Part shown: positions 11,223 through 23,598 of the stretch, piece after piece
Position numbering within the stretch: position 1 is the first letter of the stretch
Layout: each line of letters opens with the position of its first letter
NCBI RefSeq assembly: GCF_024679245.1
Contig: NC_090178.1
Location: forward strand, 44,116,072-44,180,071
Length of the DNA: 64,000 nucleotides
Source of the DNA: Pseudorasbora parva
Lineage: Eukaryota; Chordata; Actinopteri; Cypriniformes; Gobionidae
Direction: 5' to 3'
Position numbers and translations under genes: made by a program
Notes under the pieces: generated by a model
What the model was told of the DNA's origin: nothing
Database searches by the model: none
What the model saw: the letters and a program-made list of their open reading frames with translations, nothing else

Positions 11223-12705
11223 GTCCGTTCCTGGGTCTATAACCTGTTACCAATTATTAATTAGCAGTAATTAGTAGTTTGAGGCAAAAGTTAATCATTA
11301 GTTAATATTTGCCATTGCAGACCCTGCTCACTATTTAAACCCCATATGCTTCATCCACTAATGCAAACTTAAAACAAAAAATTGAGACGTGAAATAATAT
11401 AGAAATAGCTACAAACCTGTCAGACAGGAAAGTGAAGAATGAGCTGCAATAGATATTAACCAGAAAAAACAATTAAAGTCAAAAATACATTGCCTGTGCA
11501 GTCAAGTCAGTGGAATTGACTTCTAGACTTCTGATCTTGTAAATGACTGTTTCAGCTCCCATCTTACCTGTTCATATATCAGTGTGGTCTGCTGATTGTT
11601 TCCATATTTCAAAGAATTCGCTGGGGATCTTGAATGGTCAATGCTTTGCAGCTGTTGAGTGAAGACATGCAGTTTCTTGTTTCTTTCTCATTGCTTTGCA
11701 CTGTACACGTTTCTCTCAGGTATGGCTCCATTTCAGTCCAATGCTTTAGCGCAGATTGATTATACAGTTCACTCAAGGGAGACAAAAGGAATGTGGAGAA
11801 TAAATTTGCCCAATTTATTTTCTAAATGCATGTTAAGATGTAGATCTTATTGTAAATGATTTTCATCCGTGCAGGTTTTTTTCTTTTTCTTTGACCTAGT
11901 GATTGTTTAATCAAATGTCATTACTGGTTCTTCCAGTAAAACATCAGACTTCACTCCCTTGACTTATGCAGGACTTTTCCAGTCAGTCAGTGCTCTTAAA
12001 CCTCGCCCCTACAAGCTCACATAAATCTGCGTTCACTTTTGAGTGCTGCGTCCACATCTAAACATCCAATCAACAACCGAATGCATAGAACCAAGTCTCG
12101 TCCTTTTTGATGATCTGTTGCTTTTGGATGTACGTCACAATATGGAAGAAAAGATATGTCGCTACATTGCGACTTCAATCATTTTAGGATCATGACATTC
12201 ACAAGACATTACTTTAGATTAAAAAAAACTTTTATTGTAACAAAGCCCAGCGAACGACTCATTGTGGAGTCTAAGGTGAAAGATGATCTACTTTCACTGA
12301 ATATCAATGCCTATTTCATGATTGCAACTTTGGCCCTGACCACTGGCGTGTGATGACGAGGAGAGGTGCGATTTTAGTATTTACTTTCCATAGGATCCTA
12401 ATGCTAGGAATGTGATTCAATATTTTCAACAATGTAAATGTCTCAGTTGATAATTTCACTGCAGCAGATTCTTTGGTAAATCAGTCACAGTTTCGGCACA
12501 AGCTTTGCAAACAGACTTTTACGAAAAGGACTCAACAGTAATGCGACAACATGTAAGTAACCGTGTTAATTCTAATGCCTGATCTGTGATTTCTGATATG
12601 GAATAATTCATGTACAGTCATTCGTTCTGTGTCAGTAAATCAAACCAACTGCACATTGTTTCTCTTAGTAGGAAGAAAATAATCTGTTGGTTAAACGGTG
12701 CACAA
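11223..12705. other. Intronic stretch, nothing bounded
   Basis: AT-rich intronic sequence. Around 11240-11320 a segment with TGTTACCAATTATTAATTAG resembles part of the element at 26198-26437 but is too short to bound. No coding or RNA feature is seen. Confidence 0.5.
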
Positions 12706-13739
12706 TTAAAAGGGTCATGAACTGTGTTGTTTTATTGTTTTATGATGTTTCCTGGAGTGCTTTTTACATCAAAAATTGTCATAATTTAGAAATAAAAGGC
12801 ATTTTTCCTACCCTGATTGTAGCCTCCGCTCTGAACGCTCTGTTTTTAGTGGTGTGTCTGGTGTGACAGTTCAGTGTAAGCGCCCACTGCTGTGATTGGC
12901 TGCTGTTAGACTTCAGTATAGACGTCCACTGCTGTGAACGTCTTTCCATTTGAAATAGCTAAGTATTACTCTCTCTTTTAGCGTGTTTTTACTATTATAT
13001 CTCATGGTTAACTAATCGTTAAAAGTATTGCATTGCATTTAGATATATGGCATTATATTTGGATCTATAGCATTATATTCAGATTGTGGCATGAAAGGTT
13101 GCAATAATGATCAATGTAGACGATCACGCATGCAAGCAAGCAGGGATCTGGTCATTGCAACTAATTAGACATTTCTGTACACTAAGGAATGCTTTCATCT
13201 TCACTAACAGTGCAAACGTGATGTATAGTTAAGAGATTAGTTGAATGAAACGGGAGTCACTGATAAACTCTCGCTGTTTGATTGACAGCTTCAGCCCGTG
13301 CTGCTCCAATGTTTGCGAAGGGAGCTTTCTTTTAATGCTTGCTTTCTTTATAGAATTTAATCACAGTTAAATAAGATTATTTCCATCCTAAGAGAAACAA
13401 CACAAGTTGACGTTTAGTCACTAGTTTGGTTTACTGACACACAGACAAAAAACATCTGACTGTACATGAATCATTACATTTCAGATCAGGCATTACCATT
13501 TACACAATTACTTGCATGTTGCATTACTGTCAAGCCCAGGCACTGCACAATATTTTGCAATCCTTAACGGCATGTTAATCGCTTGGTAGCTAGATATGGT
13601 TTAACACCAGGTAGGCCTATGTTACCAAGGCCTTGTCATGCATGAGTGGTGCCACCTGGTTATCAACTGAAAAAATTACAAATTTGACCTCTTCCCAACA
13701 GGGAAAACCATCAACAATCTAAAATGAATGAGTATATGG

Positions 13740-14062
13740 GGTCATGGCTTTGCTATTAAAAATTAGTGGTATTCTTCTGTTATCCACGTATTTATTTTTA
13801 TAGTCTCCAGTTTACTTTATCTCACTTATTTTATTCCACATCTCTTATTTCTTTTACTTGATTTATTCATAATTCTACATATGTATATATATAGCACCTT
13901 ATCCTATTCCTATTTTATCCTATTCCTATTTTATAATTTATTGTGCTTTTTTGTTAATTGTTATTTGCTGTCCATGGAGCGGACCTGTTTACATTTCACT
14001 GCTGGTTGTATTCTGTATAACTGTGTATGTGACAAATAAAACTCTTGAACTTGAACTTGATA
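13740..14062 (+). mobile_element. LINE-like 3' tail
   Basis: AT-rich sequence ending GTGACAAATAAAACTCTTGA followed by an (ACTTGA)n-type repeat. This polyadenylation-like motif plus short tandem tail is typical of the 3' end of truncated L2/CR1-type LINEs in fish. No reverse transcriptase part is present and the left limit is approximate. Confidence 0.5.
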
Positions 14063-14382
14063 ATAGAAATCAATGGGGCAAAAACAGCCACGAGGAGTAA
14101 ATGAGGGAGAAAAAATTAAAATCTGATGCTGCACAAAAACTAACATCACAACAAAGCCAATGTTGTTTCTAATCTTTGACATGTCCAAGAATGTGATAAA
14201 AGTGGAAAAAATCCAGACCACAATCACATTTTATATTGAAAATAAGTAATTTTGTGTGCGTTTTTCCCCAAATCAGTGACATCATTTATGAAATTGGCAA
14301 TTAAAGAGTTAAAATCCTGTTTGTTTTTTTACATTTAGTTTTGGTATATAGTAATTAGTCAGGACTGATGTTGATTTAAGCC

Positions 14383-14918
14383 GGGTGCACACTGTGCGAT
14401 TTTGGCCACGATTTGGCCGTCTGAGACAAATTTTGGAAATCCTAAGAGATTCCTCAGATCCTAGGCTAAAAACTGACGCCTTTGGTCGTTAGTTTGACAT
14501 GTTCACCGGCCGCCGATTAATGAGCGCTGCGATCAAATTTTACCTCAGACGAAATTCTGGCAGTGTCAGAAGATTTGGCACAGAATCCTGCAGTGTGACT
14601 TCTCCTACGACAACAGTCAAATATCTCTTTTTTTCAAGACAAACTATGACCAAAACGAGTGCTAGAAATGTATTTGTAGCCAGCATTTCAGTCCCGTGTG
14701 TAATGCAGCTCACTGTCACTGAACGCGTCATTCATTGATGATATAAAACTCCTGATGAGTTTTCTTGCGCGCGTCCGTTTTTAGCGCGCCTTCACTATCG
14801 TGCAGTCTGACATTAATGTCAACTGCGATCTTACAGTGTGACACGGGGATCATGTTCGTACAGTCTGACAAGGGATATTCGCAAAGGATTTTGAAAAATC
14901 GCACAGTGTGCAGGACCC
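14383..14918. mobile_element. Inverted-repeat DNA element (GCACACTGTGCGATTTT ends)
   Basis: GCACACTGTGCGATTTT at 14387-14403 is repeated exactly in reverse complement at 14895-14911, near the ends GGGTGCAC and GGACCC. The interior has more copies of GCGATTTT/ATCTTACAGTGTG-like motifs. No transposase frame. It lies inside the 12706-16031 element. The superfamily is not clear. Confidence 0.7.
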
Positions 14919-15205
14919 ATTATGGAAAATATCTGATACATTTTTTACAGCAGTTTAATTTAGTGGATGTTTTCATCCATGAGGATGATAAAAGGGGAGT
15001 GAATTTGAATGATGCACAAGGGTTAAACTGTGATTAAATTGTATATAGAAAGCGATCAATTAATGTTTCCTTTACTATGGCTGGAGCTGTCAATCAAACA
15101 GTGGCAGTTTATCAGGGACTGAGATCTGTACTCGTGCTAAAACGCCCGTTACAATCAACGAATCTTTTATTTGCATTATGTTTGCACTGTTAGTTACTGT
15201 TGCAA

Positions 15206-15267
15206 CTCTATTTCTGTAGACTAACAAATGCTTTCATGCATTCGTTAGTCTACAGAAATCGAGTTGG
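15206..15267. repeat. Imperfect hairpin
   Basis: CAACTCTATTTCTGTAGACT is followed about 40 bp on by its near reverse complement ending AGTCTACAGAAATCGAGTTG, with the loop region around ATGCTTTCATGCATT also self-complementary. It is inside the composite TTAA element. Confidence 0.8.
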
Positions 15268-15347
15268 GCCGAGGAGATCACTGCAGTCATGCGCTCAACG
15301 TGTAGTGGTTTTTTTTACACTGAAGTCTCACAGAAGACACATCCCTT

Positions 15348-15876
15348 TAGCCTAGAAATCTAGACGCACCCTAGCGGCAGCAAATTTAATCTGCCCGCTA
15401 GTGTTGTCTAAGAACTCTCAATACCCTTCTGAGCTGTGTTCCTCAAAATCTGGACGGCCCAATCACATCATGTATAGAGTCGGCGGGCGGGGCCATAATG
15501 AAGACGGCCGAGTTGCGTTTGCGTGCTTCTAGTAAACACAGAAACTGCGGTCGAACGGCGGTCTTTCGAATCAGCTCTGACCGCAATTCTGGAAGACTTG
15601 GAGTTAAGCTTTTCTCTGAGAAAAGGACAAAAAAGGCACTGAAGTCATTCTTAAAAAGGGAAGATGTGTTCATAGTTTAGCCGACCGGATACGGCGAATG
15701 TTTAATCTGTCAGCGAGCTCTGTTTCACCTTCGTTGCTCTGGTTGGTTGTAGCGCTATCCTATCGCGTGCAGAGGGAGTTTGAAAGACAACCGTTTATCC
15801 CGCCCCTCAGATTGAGCCCTGTCAATGGTGAGTTTCCAGACCAAACATCTTGATGTGGGTCTGGCTTGTCAGGCTA
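15348..15876 (+). mobile_element. TAGCCT/9-bp-TSD element, copy 2 (RecQ-like fragment)
   Basis: A 529-bp full-length-looking copy in the opposite orientation to copy 1, flanked by perfect 9-bp repeats ACATCCCTT (15339-15347 and 15877-15885). On the plus strand it keeps ALKSFLKREDVF and PTGYGECLICQRAL, which resemble RecQ helicase motifs 0 and I. A one-base loss after LRK and a stop before PTGYG break the frame. The Walker A position that is normally lysine reads glutamate. It inserted into the 12706-16031 element. Confidence 0.9.
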
Positions 15877-16031
15877 ACATCCCTTCAGGCAGAGCATTCA
15901 AATCAAAGGGGTTAAAATCAGGGATGGAAAAAGGCCTGCTATCTAAATGTAAAAATCAATCTAACATTATAAGAGTGCAACCCAAGAAACATTATAAAAC
16001 AATAAAACAATGCAATTCATGACCCGTTTAA

Positions 16032-18384
16032 AACACTAATTGCCTGAAGAAACCACAAGAAAACTTCTCAAGTCTTCACTGACAATCCTGATCTGTTATG
16101 TCAAAGAACCTCCAGAACACATCTGTTATAATACAATTACATGTTTGTTTTTATAAATTACATATGAAAACATTTTGTTGAAATACAGTGTTACTTTTGA
16201 ATGAATATCAGTCGTTCCTCCCACATAATAAAGTAGTTATAGCATCTTACATCTGGGGTTAACCTAACCACAGCCAAAACTAACCAGCCGCACTTTAAGC
16301 CATTGGTTAGGAGGAGAATATTTGGTGCAGTTTAAAGCACAAGTAAGTGTGGCTCTAAATTACACATTGCTCATATCTAAAGAAATAGTTAAATAATGAA
16401 ATAGAGAGTTGAAAAGGATGCAGTTTTAAGGAAGCCAATGCAAGTGTGGTTTGCCACGAGAGTGCATATCTCCCGATGGGTCGATTTAGATCTGCTCTCT
16501 GTCCGTTTTCATGTTTACTTGCAGATCTGACTTATGCGTCTCTCAAGAATTTTGTTTAATGACTTTAATTTCCTGACTGAACATTGGAGAACATTGGGTT
16601 TTAGGATCTTTGGCGCTTTAACATTATTTGGTTTTAATGTGTGCTTAAGTGGTGCTTTTCTCTCTTTTTTTTTAATGCAGTTATTCTTGCAGGATGGGAA
16701 TAAATCATTCAGCCATTCAGTTTGTAATAACCGTGATTTAAAAAACATTATAGCCTACGTTTACTTGATGGTAATGTGCAATTTTCCAATTTCCACCTTG
16801 TCTTTTTTGAATTGGTCATTATTGCTAACACTGAATTTAATGTCATAAATTATAACTCATGCTAGTTTAGTTGGCCTTAAATATGGTTTTTATTTATAAC
16901 ATGGTATTTAGAAGTTCAATCACAGTCTGTGTACAATTAGATAGCATTTTCTGAAGTACATGTTAGTGCTTTGTAAATCACCCATGTGGAGTTAAACCTT
17001 TGCAGTACTAGGGTGTTGTGTGTGGTTGCTAGGGTGTTGCTTTGTGGTTGCTAAGGTGCTTTGTCAAATAGTCAAACCCTAGAATCTGTCAAGTTGTGTT
17101 TTGAGATTTTTAGCATTGTATCAAAAAACACCCATTATAGTCAACAATGTTGTCTACACTACAAGTATGCAATTCTGCTACACATCAGATAACTTTGGAA
17201 ATGTGATATGCGTATGAAGTATCTTTCATGTTTTTAGCATAAACATGCATCTTTCTCCATCTCTGAATTTTTTATTAAAGAGTGGTTTTACCATTAAAGC
17301 CAGCAGTGTTTTTAAATGATAGAGTGTGTGTCAGCTGGAAATACACATCAGGCATCCAACAACCTACCACTCAAAAGAATCTGGACCATTAGTGATGCAG
17401 TTTAGACTTCATCAATCACTTGAACCCTGGGGTAAAACCTTCTAACCACAAATCAGTGAGCTCAGCCTGAACCGCTCCAGCAGTCAGGCCATCAATGCGA
17501 TCAATAGCGATCAGTCTTTTTAATAAATATTTAAATCAAGTGTGCTGCAAAGCATAATTTTTTTCTCTTTCTTGGCTGTAAGAATCTTACTTGTGTTGGA
17601 ATCAAGAAACAGGCTGTGAATAAACATTAGTGTCACTGTCAGTAGAACGTAAATTCATTTGTTCTTTGCACCAGAGCATACACCTTGTAGTCTTACATGC
17701 AGCTTACTTTAGCCATAGTAACTTTACATTGTAATTTTATATATATATAGGACAGCTATGGCATATGACAGCACTGCTCATAAGGTTAGTGGTCCTACAT
17801 AACAGCTTCTGTATCAGTTCTTTTGTCTTATGGTCTTTATATTTCTCACAGATTTCTGCTCGTTCTGAATATGATACAGAAAAAGTAGCACAATAAAGAT
17901 TACATGTATATGAATGCATTAGTGAGTGATTGCATGTGAATTAATTCTACCTGACAGCGTCTCTCTCTACTGATAGGGAAGCTGTGGGTTTTAGTTATCA
18001 AGAAATATATGCTAGAACTTTTCAGTTTCTAAGCTATTTTATTGATAAATAACGGAACAGTTTTGATAATACATTTCTGCGCTACTGAATGGTTTCTTAT
18101 GAGGTGCGCGTGATCTCTGTGTGATGCGCGACCGGCTATGTGTGTGTGTGTTGTAATGCAGCACGCATTAGTTTAGCGCAATGATTAACTTACGTGTACA
18201 ATAAGCGTGCATTCTCCCGATCAATTTTGAGCATCCCGAACAATTCTGATCATCCAGATGGTATAATCAAACAGGTCTTGTGGAGAGCAACTCTGTTTAA
18301 CTCTGTTGAAAACAGAGCCTGCGTGTCAGGAAATTGTTTATCCTGTTGCGCCCTCTATAGGCCAGCGACTAGTCACCGTCAAGC
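16032..18384. other. Intronic stretch, nothing bounded
   Basis: AT-rich intronic DNA without gene-like frames. A short block at about 17010-17070 repeats GGTTGCTAGGGTG and GGTTGCTAAGGTG, a minisatellite-like unit with two or three copies. A short (TA)n lies at 17738-17750. Confidence 0.5.
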
Positions 18385-19411
18385 TTAAAGCAGCACCAGG
18401 TAACTTTTCAACCTTTATAATATATTTTCAAGACTCTTGTGATGATACATCGCCTTACAATAGGTTGAATGACACGTCTGCTATAGCCTGATGGGGTCTG
18501 TATCGTTTTTAATCATACTTTTAAACTTTGGGTTTCGGGTAGTAACCCGAGAACAAAAAGAACTACAAAATTCGACTGCTTTACGGCATATACGTCACTT
18601 CCACCAACACCCACACTTCCTTACATTCGGAGGTGCGAGCCCAACTTTGTTCATCGGATAATATAGTCATGTCCGAAGCAGCACAGACAAATAAGAAAGA
18701 AAACGGTTTTGTTGGAGGAAAGCAATAAGAGGAAACGAAAAAGTGATGGGATTAAAGGCAGGACGAGGATCAACATGTGACCAGCGTTTGCTCGTTGGCG
18801 TGAGCTGAAGGAGGCGTGCCCGACCGATGCTGTCAGGCTTGTTATGGTGATTACCTTCCACTCAAACATTGAACTGAAGTATCATATAGATTCTGTAAAA
18901 CGGTAACCAATAGACTACTATAATGACGCTGGCTTGTAAACGTGAGCATCGCGATTCTTTGGCGTTTGAAAAAAATAAAACCCATGAAATTATATTCATA
19001 TGACATGCTGAAATGTATGCCACTGACTGTACCTGAGATGAAGACATTTCACACGCGCCGCCAGAAGAACACCTGCGTGTGAACTCCTCCTGCAGTGTTC
19101 AGTGGAACTGTTAGTGCTGCACCAACCCGCGGGACGCTTTTATGAAGTTATTTGGCCCGCACCGCACCACTGTATATATTTTTACAACCCGCCCCGCACC
19201 CGCGACCATTAAATAGACATACGGGGTCCGCGGGTTATGAGACGACCCGCGCATCACTAGTTCAGGGCTATCAGGGTTGTCATGTCAACAAATGCACGCG
19301 TGATGGCATCCCCTGTTGTAGGATGACAGAGCTTACGACAGTAGTTGAGGACATTATTTTTCCAAACTGTAGGGGGACCCCGAGAGCAAAAGTAGCCAAG
19401 TGCTGCTTTAA
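18385..19411. mobile_element. TTAA-target element carrying gene-like sequence and a hAT remnant
   Basis: Bounded by TTAA at 18385 and 19408, with ends TTAAAGCAGCACCAGG and (complement) TTAAAGCAGCACTTGG. At 18668-18870 the plus strand reads MSEAAQTNKKENG, then a Lys/Arg-rich stretch and FARWRELKEACPTDAVRLVM. With its stops and shifts this looks like a decayed coding fragment, possibly a captured exon, but I cannot name the protein. About 19118-19258 carries the complement of TAGTGATGCGCGGGTCG, a hAT end, so a hAT element is nested here. Confidence 0.7.
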
Positions 19412-19436
19412 AACGTCACGACAAAGCATTAAAGGC

Positions 19437-19472
19437 GACTAGACGATTAGTCAACTAGTCGGTGCAAGCCCT
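19437..19472. mobile_element. hAT element end fragment
   Basis: The complement starts AGGGCTTGCACCGACTAGTT and continues GACTAATCGTCTAGTCG, a common hAT terminal type in fish. It sits between the TTAA element and the microsatellite. No other end was found. Confidence 0.5.
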
Positions 19473-19474
<2 letters not shown>

Positions 19475-19519
<45 letters not shown>

Positions 19520-19543
19520 ACACACACACACACACATATATAT

Positions 19544-19599
<56 letters not shown>
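19475..19599. repeat. Compound (TA)n/(CA)n microsatellite
   Basis: (TA)n to about 19510, then interrupted (CA)n with a short TATATA interlude to 19599. It directly abuts the Tc1 remnant that follows. Confidence 0.97.
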
Positions 19600-19602
<3 letters not shown>

Positions 19603-19951
19603 AAGGACTATCAGGAACACCATACTAATACTGCGTTGAACCCACTTTCGCCTTCACAACTGCCTTAATTCTACTTGGCATTGATTCAACAAGGTGCTGA
19701 AAGCATTCTTTAGAAATGTTGGTCCATATTGATTGGATAGCATCTTGCAGTTGATGGAGATTTGTGGGATGCACATCCAGGGCACAAAGCTCCCGTTCCA
19801 CCACATCCCAAAGATGCTCTATTGGGTTGAGATCTGGTGACTGTGGGGGCCATTTTAGTACAGTGAACTCATTGTCATGTTCAAGAAACCAATTTGAAAA
19901 GATTTGATCTTTGTGACATGGTGCATTATCCTGCTGGAAGTAGCCATCAGA
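19600..19951 (-). pseudogene. Tc1-like transposase, C-terminal third, minus strand
   Basis: Read on the minus strand from about 19951 to a stop at 19625-19627, the frame is open for about 108 codons. It contains YFQQDNAPCHKDQIF, then WPPQSPDLNPIEHLWDV, then LVESMPSRIKAVV and KVGSTQY. These are the second aspartate and the glutamate blocks of the DD34E catalytic triad and the normal C-terminus of a fish Tc1 transposase. The part upstream (first aspartate, DNA-binding region) is missing, so the copy is 5'-truncated. The sequence after the stop runs into the (CA)n microsatellite, where the inverted repeat should be. Confidence 0.92.
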
Positions 19952-19961
19952 GGGCTACTCC

Positions 19962-20055
19962 CCCATCATGAGTGGACACGCCCCTTACAGCTGATTGGCT
20001 ACAAGTGTGTTTTGGTGCTCGGCCCATTTTTCAACAGCATTTTTCAAAAATCTTC
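19962..20055 (+). repeat. Short dispersed repeat, copy A
   Basis: The segment with CATCATGAGTGGACACGCCC, CCTTACAGCTGATTGG and TCGGCCCATTTTTCAA is similar to 30793-30890. Family unknown; it follows the Tc1 fragment without a gap. Confidence 0.55.
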
Positions 20056-22118
20056 ATTGCATGTATTTAGGCTAGATATAATTTTTGTATCTTAAACTCT
20101 CCTGTCCAAGAATCTTTTTTGCGCTAATACAAGAGATCACAACAGGTATTTGGCACCCTCAGTTTACTGTTATAATTCAATAAATTCATTATATCACATA
20201 ATTTCTCTCCAGTTTTAAATAATAATAAAAAAAATCAACCAAGGCTTTTCATGCTTTAAAATTTTAGGTATAGTCAACAACTAGGAAATGATGATACTCA
20301 TTATTGTCATCTTTAAACTGGACAAATTTAGCCTTTCGTACTAAAAGTTTTAATCCAGTGATTGTTGGGCTTTGTGTCCGAAAAAAAGAATAGCGAACAT
20401 TTAGTGTGTAATAATGATGCCAATCTTGTATTCTTATTGCTGGGATGTGATCTGCTTTGCAGGGTTGTATCAAAGGCTGAATAGTAATTCTACAAGTTCT
20501 GGAAATTGAGCATAGTAATGTTTAAAGAGACCTTTCAGTCAACCCAATCGCCACATCTTTATTTTTTTGTCCTTGATCAGTATGAAAAAAAAAAACGTTT
20601 TATTGCGGTTCTGGTTTTTGTTATCCTGAGGTTACTATTATCAGATGTGCTGCAGGCAAACTACAGTACAGAAGTAACTGGAGCAGCGTGCTGTGCGTAT
20701 AGCTGCTAAGCATTACTTCAGTGTTTAGAGCCAGTTTAAAGAACACAATGTTTTTTATTAACCTGTGAGACTCAGTAAAACACTAACCACAACACTGCTG
20801 TGACAACATGAACCCAACTGCTGTTGAAGCAACTTTTGCATTGCCAAAAAAGTACTTTTAAAAGTATTCCACGTTTAATAATAACAGAACTGGGATACTT
20901 CCAAAATGCATGTGAAACATTAAACGCTCTCCGTCTTAGCTCTTCCTGTTTTTCAAGAAGAACGTTTTTAAGTACGAGCGGAAAATAGAGACATGCTGGT
21001 ACAGAAAAGATCATATGGAATTTTTCATAAGCCTCTGTTTCTAATTCTGAGCAAAAGAACAGCCATAACCAACCACATTTTCAACAACATTACTTTAAAC
21101 CTCATTGTCAAAGCAGCACGATTTCCCAGAAGGCAGCAAAGACAATGACTGCAATGAGCATATAAACTGGGATGAGGAAAATGGCTCTAATTAAACATAA
21201 TTTTACCATAAAGATAATTCAGCATTTAGACTTAAAAAAAAGACCCCGTCAGATATGACAGCTGTGAAAAGTTCTTTCTGTACTCATGCTGTCAGGTGAG
21301 ACGATAGCTAGCTTCTTATCTTGTTTTCTTCCATCTGTGCAAAACTTACCCTGATGCCAACTTGCACATCTATCCAACACCAAAAAATGATCAGGTTTTA
21401 TTTCTTACTTTTTACAATACCGTAAGTATGATCCGATCCCATCACCCTCTCATTATCTCTTGCCCCTCTGCCCATTCATCTAAATACTCAAAAGCCCCTT
21501 TCTCGCCAATATACTTCTTTGGCCAGCTGTTGCCGTCTAGAGAATATTGGACGAGTAGTTATGATCTGAATGAAAGGGTTTCAGCTCGCTTGTCACCAAA
21601 CATCATTCAACCATTTTGTTACATGTCCTTCAAGGTATGTCTTCAGAATTTATTCCCCACTTTTTTCTACAGGAATTGAACAATATAACCGTTTCCTCCA
21701 CAGTTTATGGATTTTAATCTTAACCCTATAAAGCCAGCTGTCATGTTTGATACATTTCTATGGCCTTTGATACATTTCTATGGCCTCTAAATGATCTACA
21801 GAGCCAATCTTTTTTTTTTTTATCAAATAAAAAGGCTTTTGGTATAATTGTGTAAACGTCCACCTTCATCTCATGGTTTGCGTGTCTTTTTGCTTTGAAA
21901 TCTTTTCTGATTTTAACTGAATTTATGAGAATAACTTTTATATTTTTAGTAATATTATAAAATGAACACTTAAGGGCCTGATATACTCACAGCGAAGTTA
22001 GTTATTTTTTCTTTCTTCGCTTTAGGGGACAGGGTAAATATGTTACCAGTGATATACTGTTAGAAAACATCCAATGCCATCCACACTGCTGAGAGCAGCG
22101 AGATGAATATCTAAATGC
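20056..22118. other. Intronic stretch, nothing bounded
   Basis: AT-rich intronic sequence. GGGCCTGATATACTCACAGC at 21974 looks like a transposon end but no partner was found. The open frames here are short and unlike known proteins. Confidence 0.5.
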
Positions 22119-22945
22119 ACTATATCGTCAAAAGTATTGGGACACCCTTCAAATCATTGATTTCAGCGGTTCCAATCACTTCCATGGCCAGAGGGGTATA
22201 AAATCAAGCACCTAGGCATGCAGACATTTCTACAAACATTTGTGAAAGAATGGGTCGCTCTCAGGAGCTCAGTGAACTCAAGCGGTGTACAGTGATAGAT
22301 TGCCAGCTTTGCAATAAGTTTATTTGTGAAATTTCCTCACTACTAAATATTCCCCAATCAACTGTTAGTGGTGTTATAACAAAGTGGAAGCAATTGGGAA
22401 CAACAGCAACTCAGGCACGAAGTGAAAGGCCACGTAAAATCACAGTGAGGGGTCGGCGCATGCTGAGGTGCACAGTGCGCAGAAGTTGCCAACTTTCTGC
22501 AGAGTCAATAGCTACAGACCTCCAAACTTCATATGGCCTTCAGATTAGCTCAAGAACAGTGCGTAGAGAGCTTCATGGAATGGGTTTCCATGGCCGGGCA
22601 GCTCATCCACGCCTTATATCACCAAGGGCAATGCAAAGTGTCAGATGCAGTGGGGTAAAGCATGCCACTACTGGGCTCTAGAGCAGTGGAGACGTGTTCT
22701 CTGGAGTGATTAATCACTCTTCTCTGTCTGGCAATTCAATAGACGAGTCTGGGTTTGGTGGTTGCCAGGAGAACGGTAATTGCCTGATTGCATTGTGCCA
22801 AGTATAAAGTTTGATGGAGGGGGGATTATGGTGTGAGGTTGTTTTTAAGGGGTTGGGCTTGGCCTTGGTATGCAAAACTCTTAATGCTTCTCCATACCAA
22901 GACATTTTGGACAATTCCATGCTTCCAACTTTGTGGAGAGGATTT
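22119..22945 (+). pseudogene. Tc1-like element with degenerate transposase
   Basis: The left inverted repeat begins near 22119 (CACTATATCGTCAAAAGTAT). The transposase starts at 22250: MGRSQELSELKR, then a helix-turn-helix block with IPQSTVSGVITKWKQ and a second DNA-binding block with SERPRKITVRG. The frame stays open to about 22660, then shifts; the next frame reads YWALEQWRRVLWSD, with a stop just after the catalytic aspartate, then VWVWWLPGER, IKFDGGGIMV and further stops. Similarity ends near 22945 and neither the glutamate block nor the right inverted repeat is found, so the 3' third is deleted. The copy is inactive. Confidence 0.88.
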
Positions 22946-23598
22946 CTACATGAAAGAAGGCATAGCCTCAGCACTCACCTGCCTATTACTTCATCGCCGC
23001 AGACTAATGATAGTACAAAGGTGTCTACCAGCTGGAACAAACTTTTCTGGAAATATTGCTTTGGCAGGCTGTTTTGAACTCCAAAAAGTTTGTTTTGGCC
23101 TGGTTTTGTTCGAAATGACGTCACTTAGTTTTTTTTTTCAATTTTGCTTTACTGGACTGAATTTACTCAGGTTTACTTGATTATGCAAGCAGTCTGCTCT
23201 ATTGTAATACAAATATTATTGATTTACATTATAAATATCAGAATTTCATCTTTCTTTTGGTCAAAAATAATATCAGCATCTGCACCAAATTTGATACATT
23301 TTTGCTCAGTTTGGGCCTCTGAGTAAAACTTGTTTTTCCTCCTCTAGTATAATCTTAATATTCTCGCTGTATCATACTATATGAACCATAAAGCCTGATG
23401 AATTGAATACGATCTTAAACAAAAAAAAACACTCATGCAAACTTTTTTTAAATTAATATTTTTCTTATATATTTCGTTCTGGTTCATAAACTGATCAATT
23501 AAAAAAATAAATACATTCTTATTTCATATGTCAGGGTGTACAGGGTGAATGTGACATTTCTTTTATGATGTGTAATAATCTGTCGTTTTGTTTTGCAG
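22946..23598. other. bckdhb: Intronic stretch before the 23599 exon
   Basis: AT-rich, with poly-T/A runs. Nothing is recognised apart from the acceptor tract. Confidence 0.6.

Larger units (their letters stand above)
12706..16031. mobile_element. Composite TTAA-target element interrupted by other repeats
   Basis: Bounded by TTAA at 12706 and 16028. The left end TTAAAAGGGTCATGAACTG and the complement of the right end, TTAAACGGGTCATGAATTG, continue alike through TGTTTTATTGTTTTAT. The span of 3.3 kb is much larger than the other TTAA elements because it holds a LINE-like tail (about 13740-14062), an inverted-repeat element (14383-14918) and a TAGCCT element (15348-15876). No transposase frame survives. 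Confidence 0.75.

Noticed and set aside
19462..19668. 68-codon open frame across the CA repeat
   Set aside because: It encodes only alternating Ile-Tyr and Thr-His from the microsatellite.
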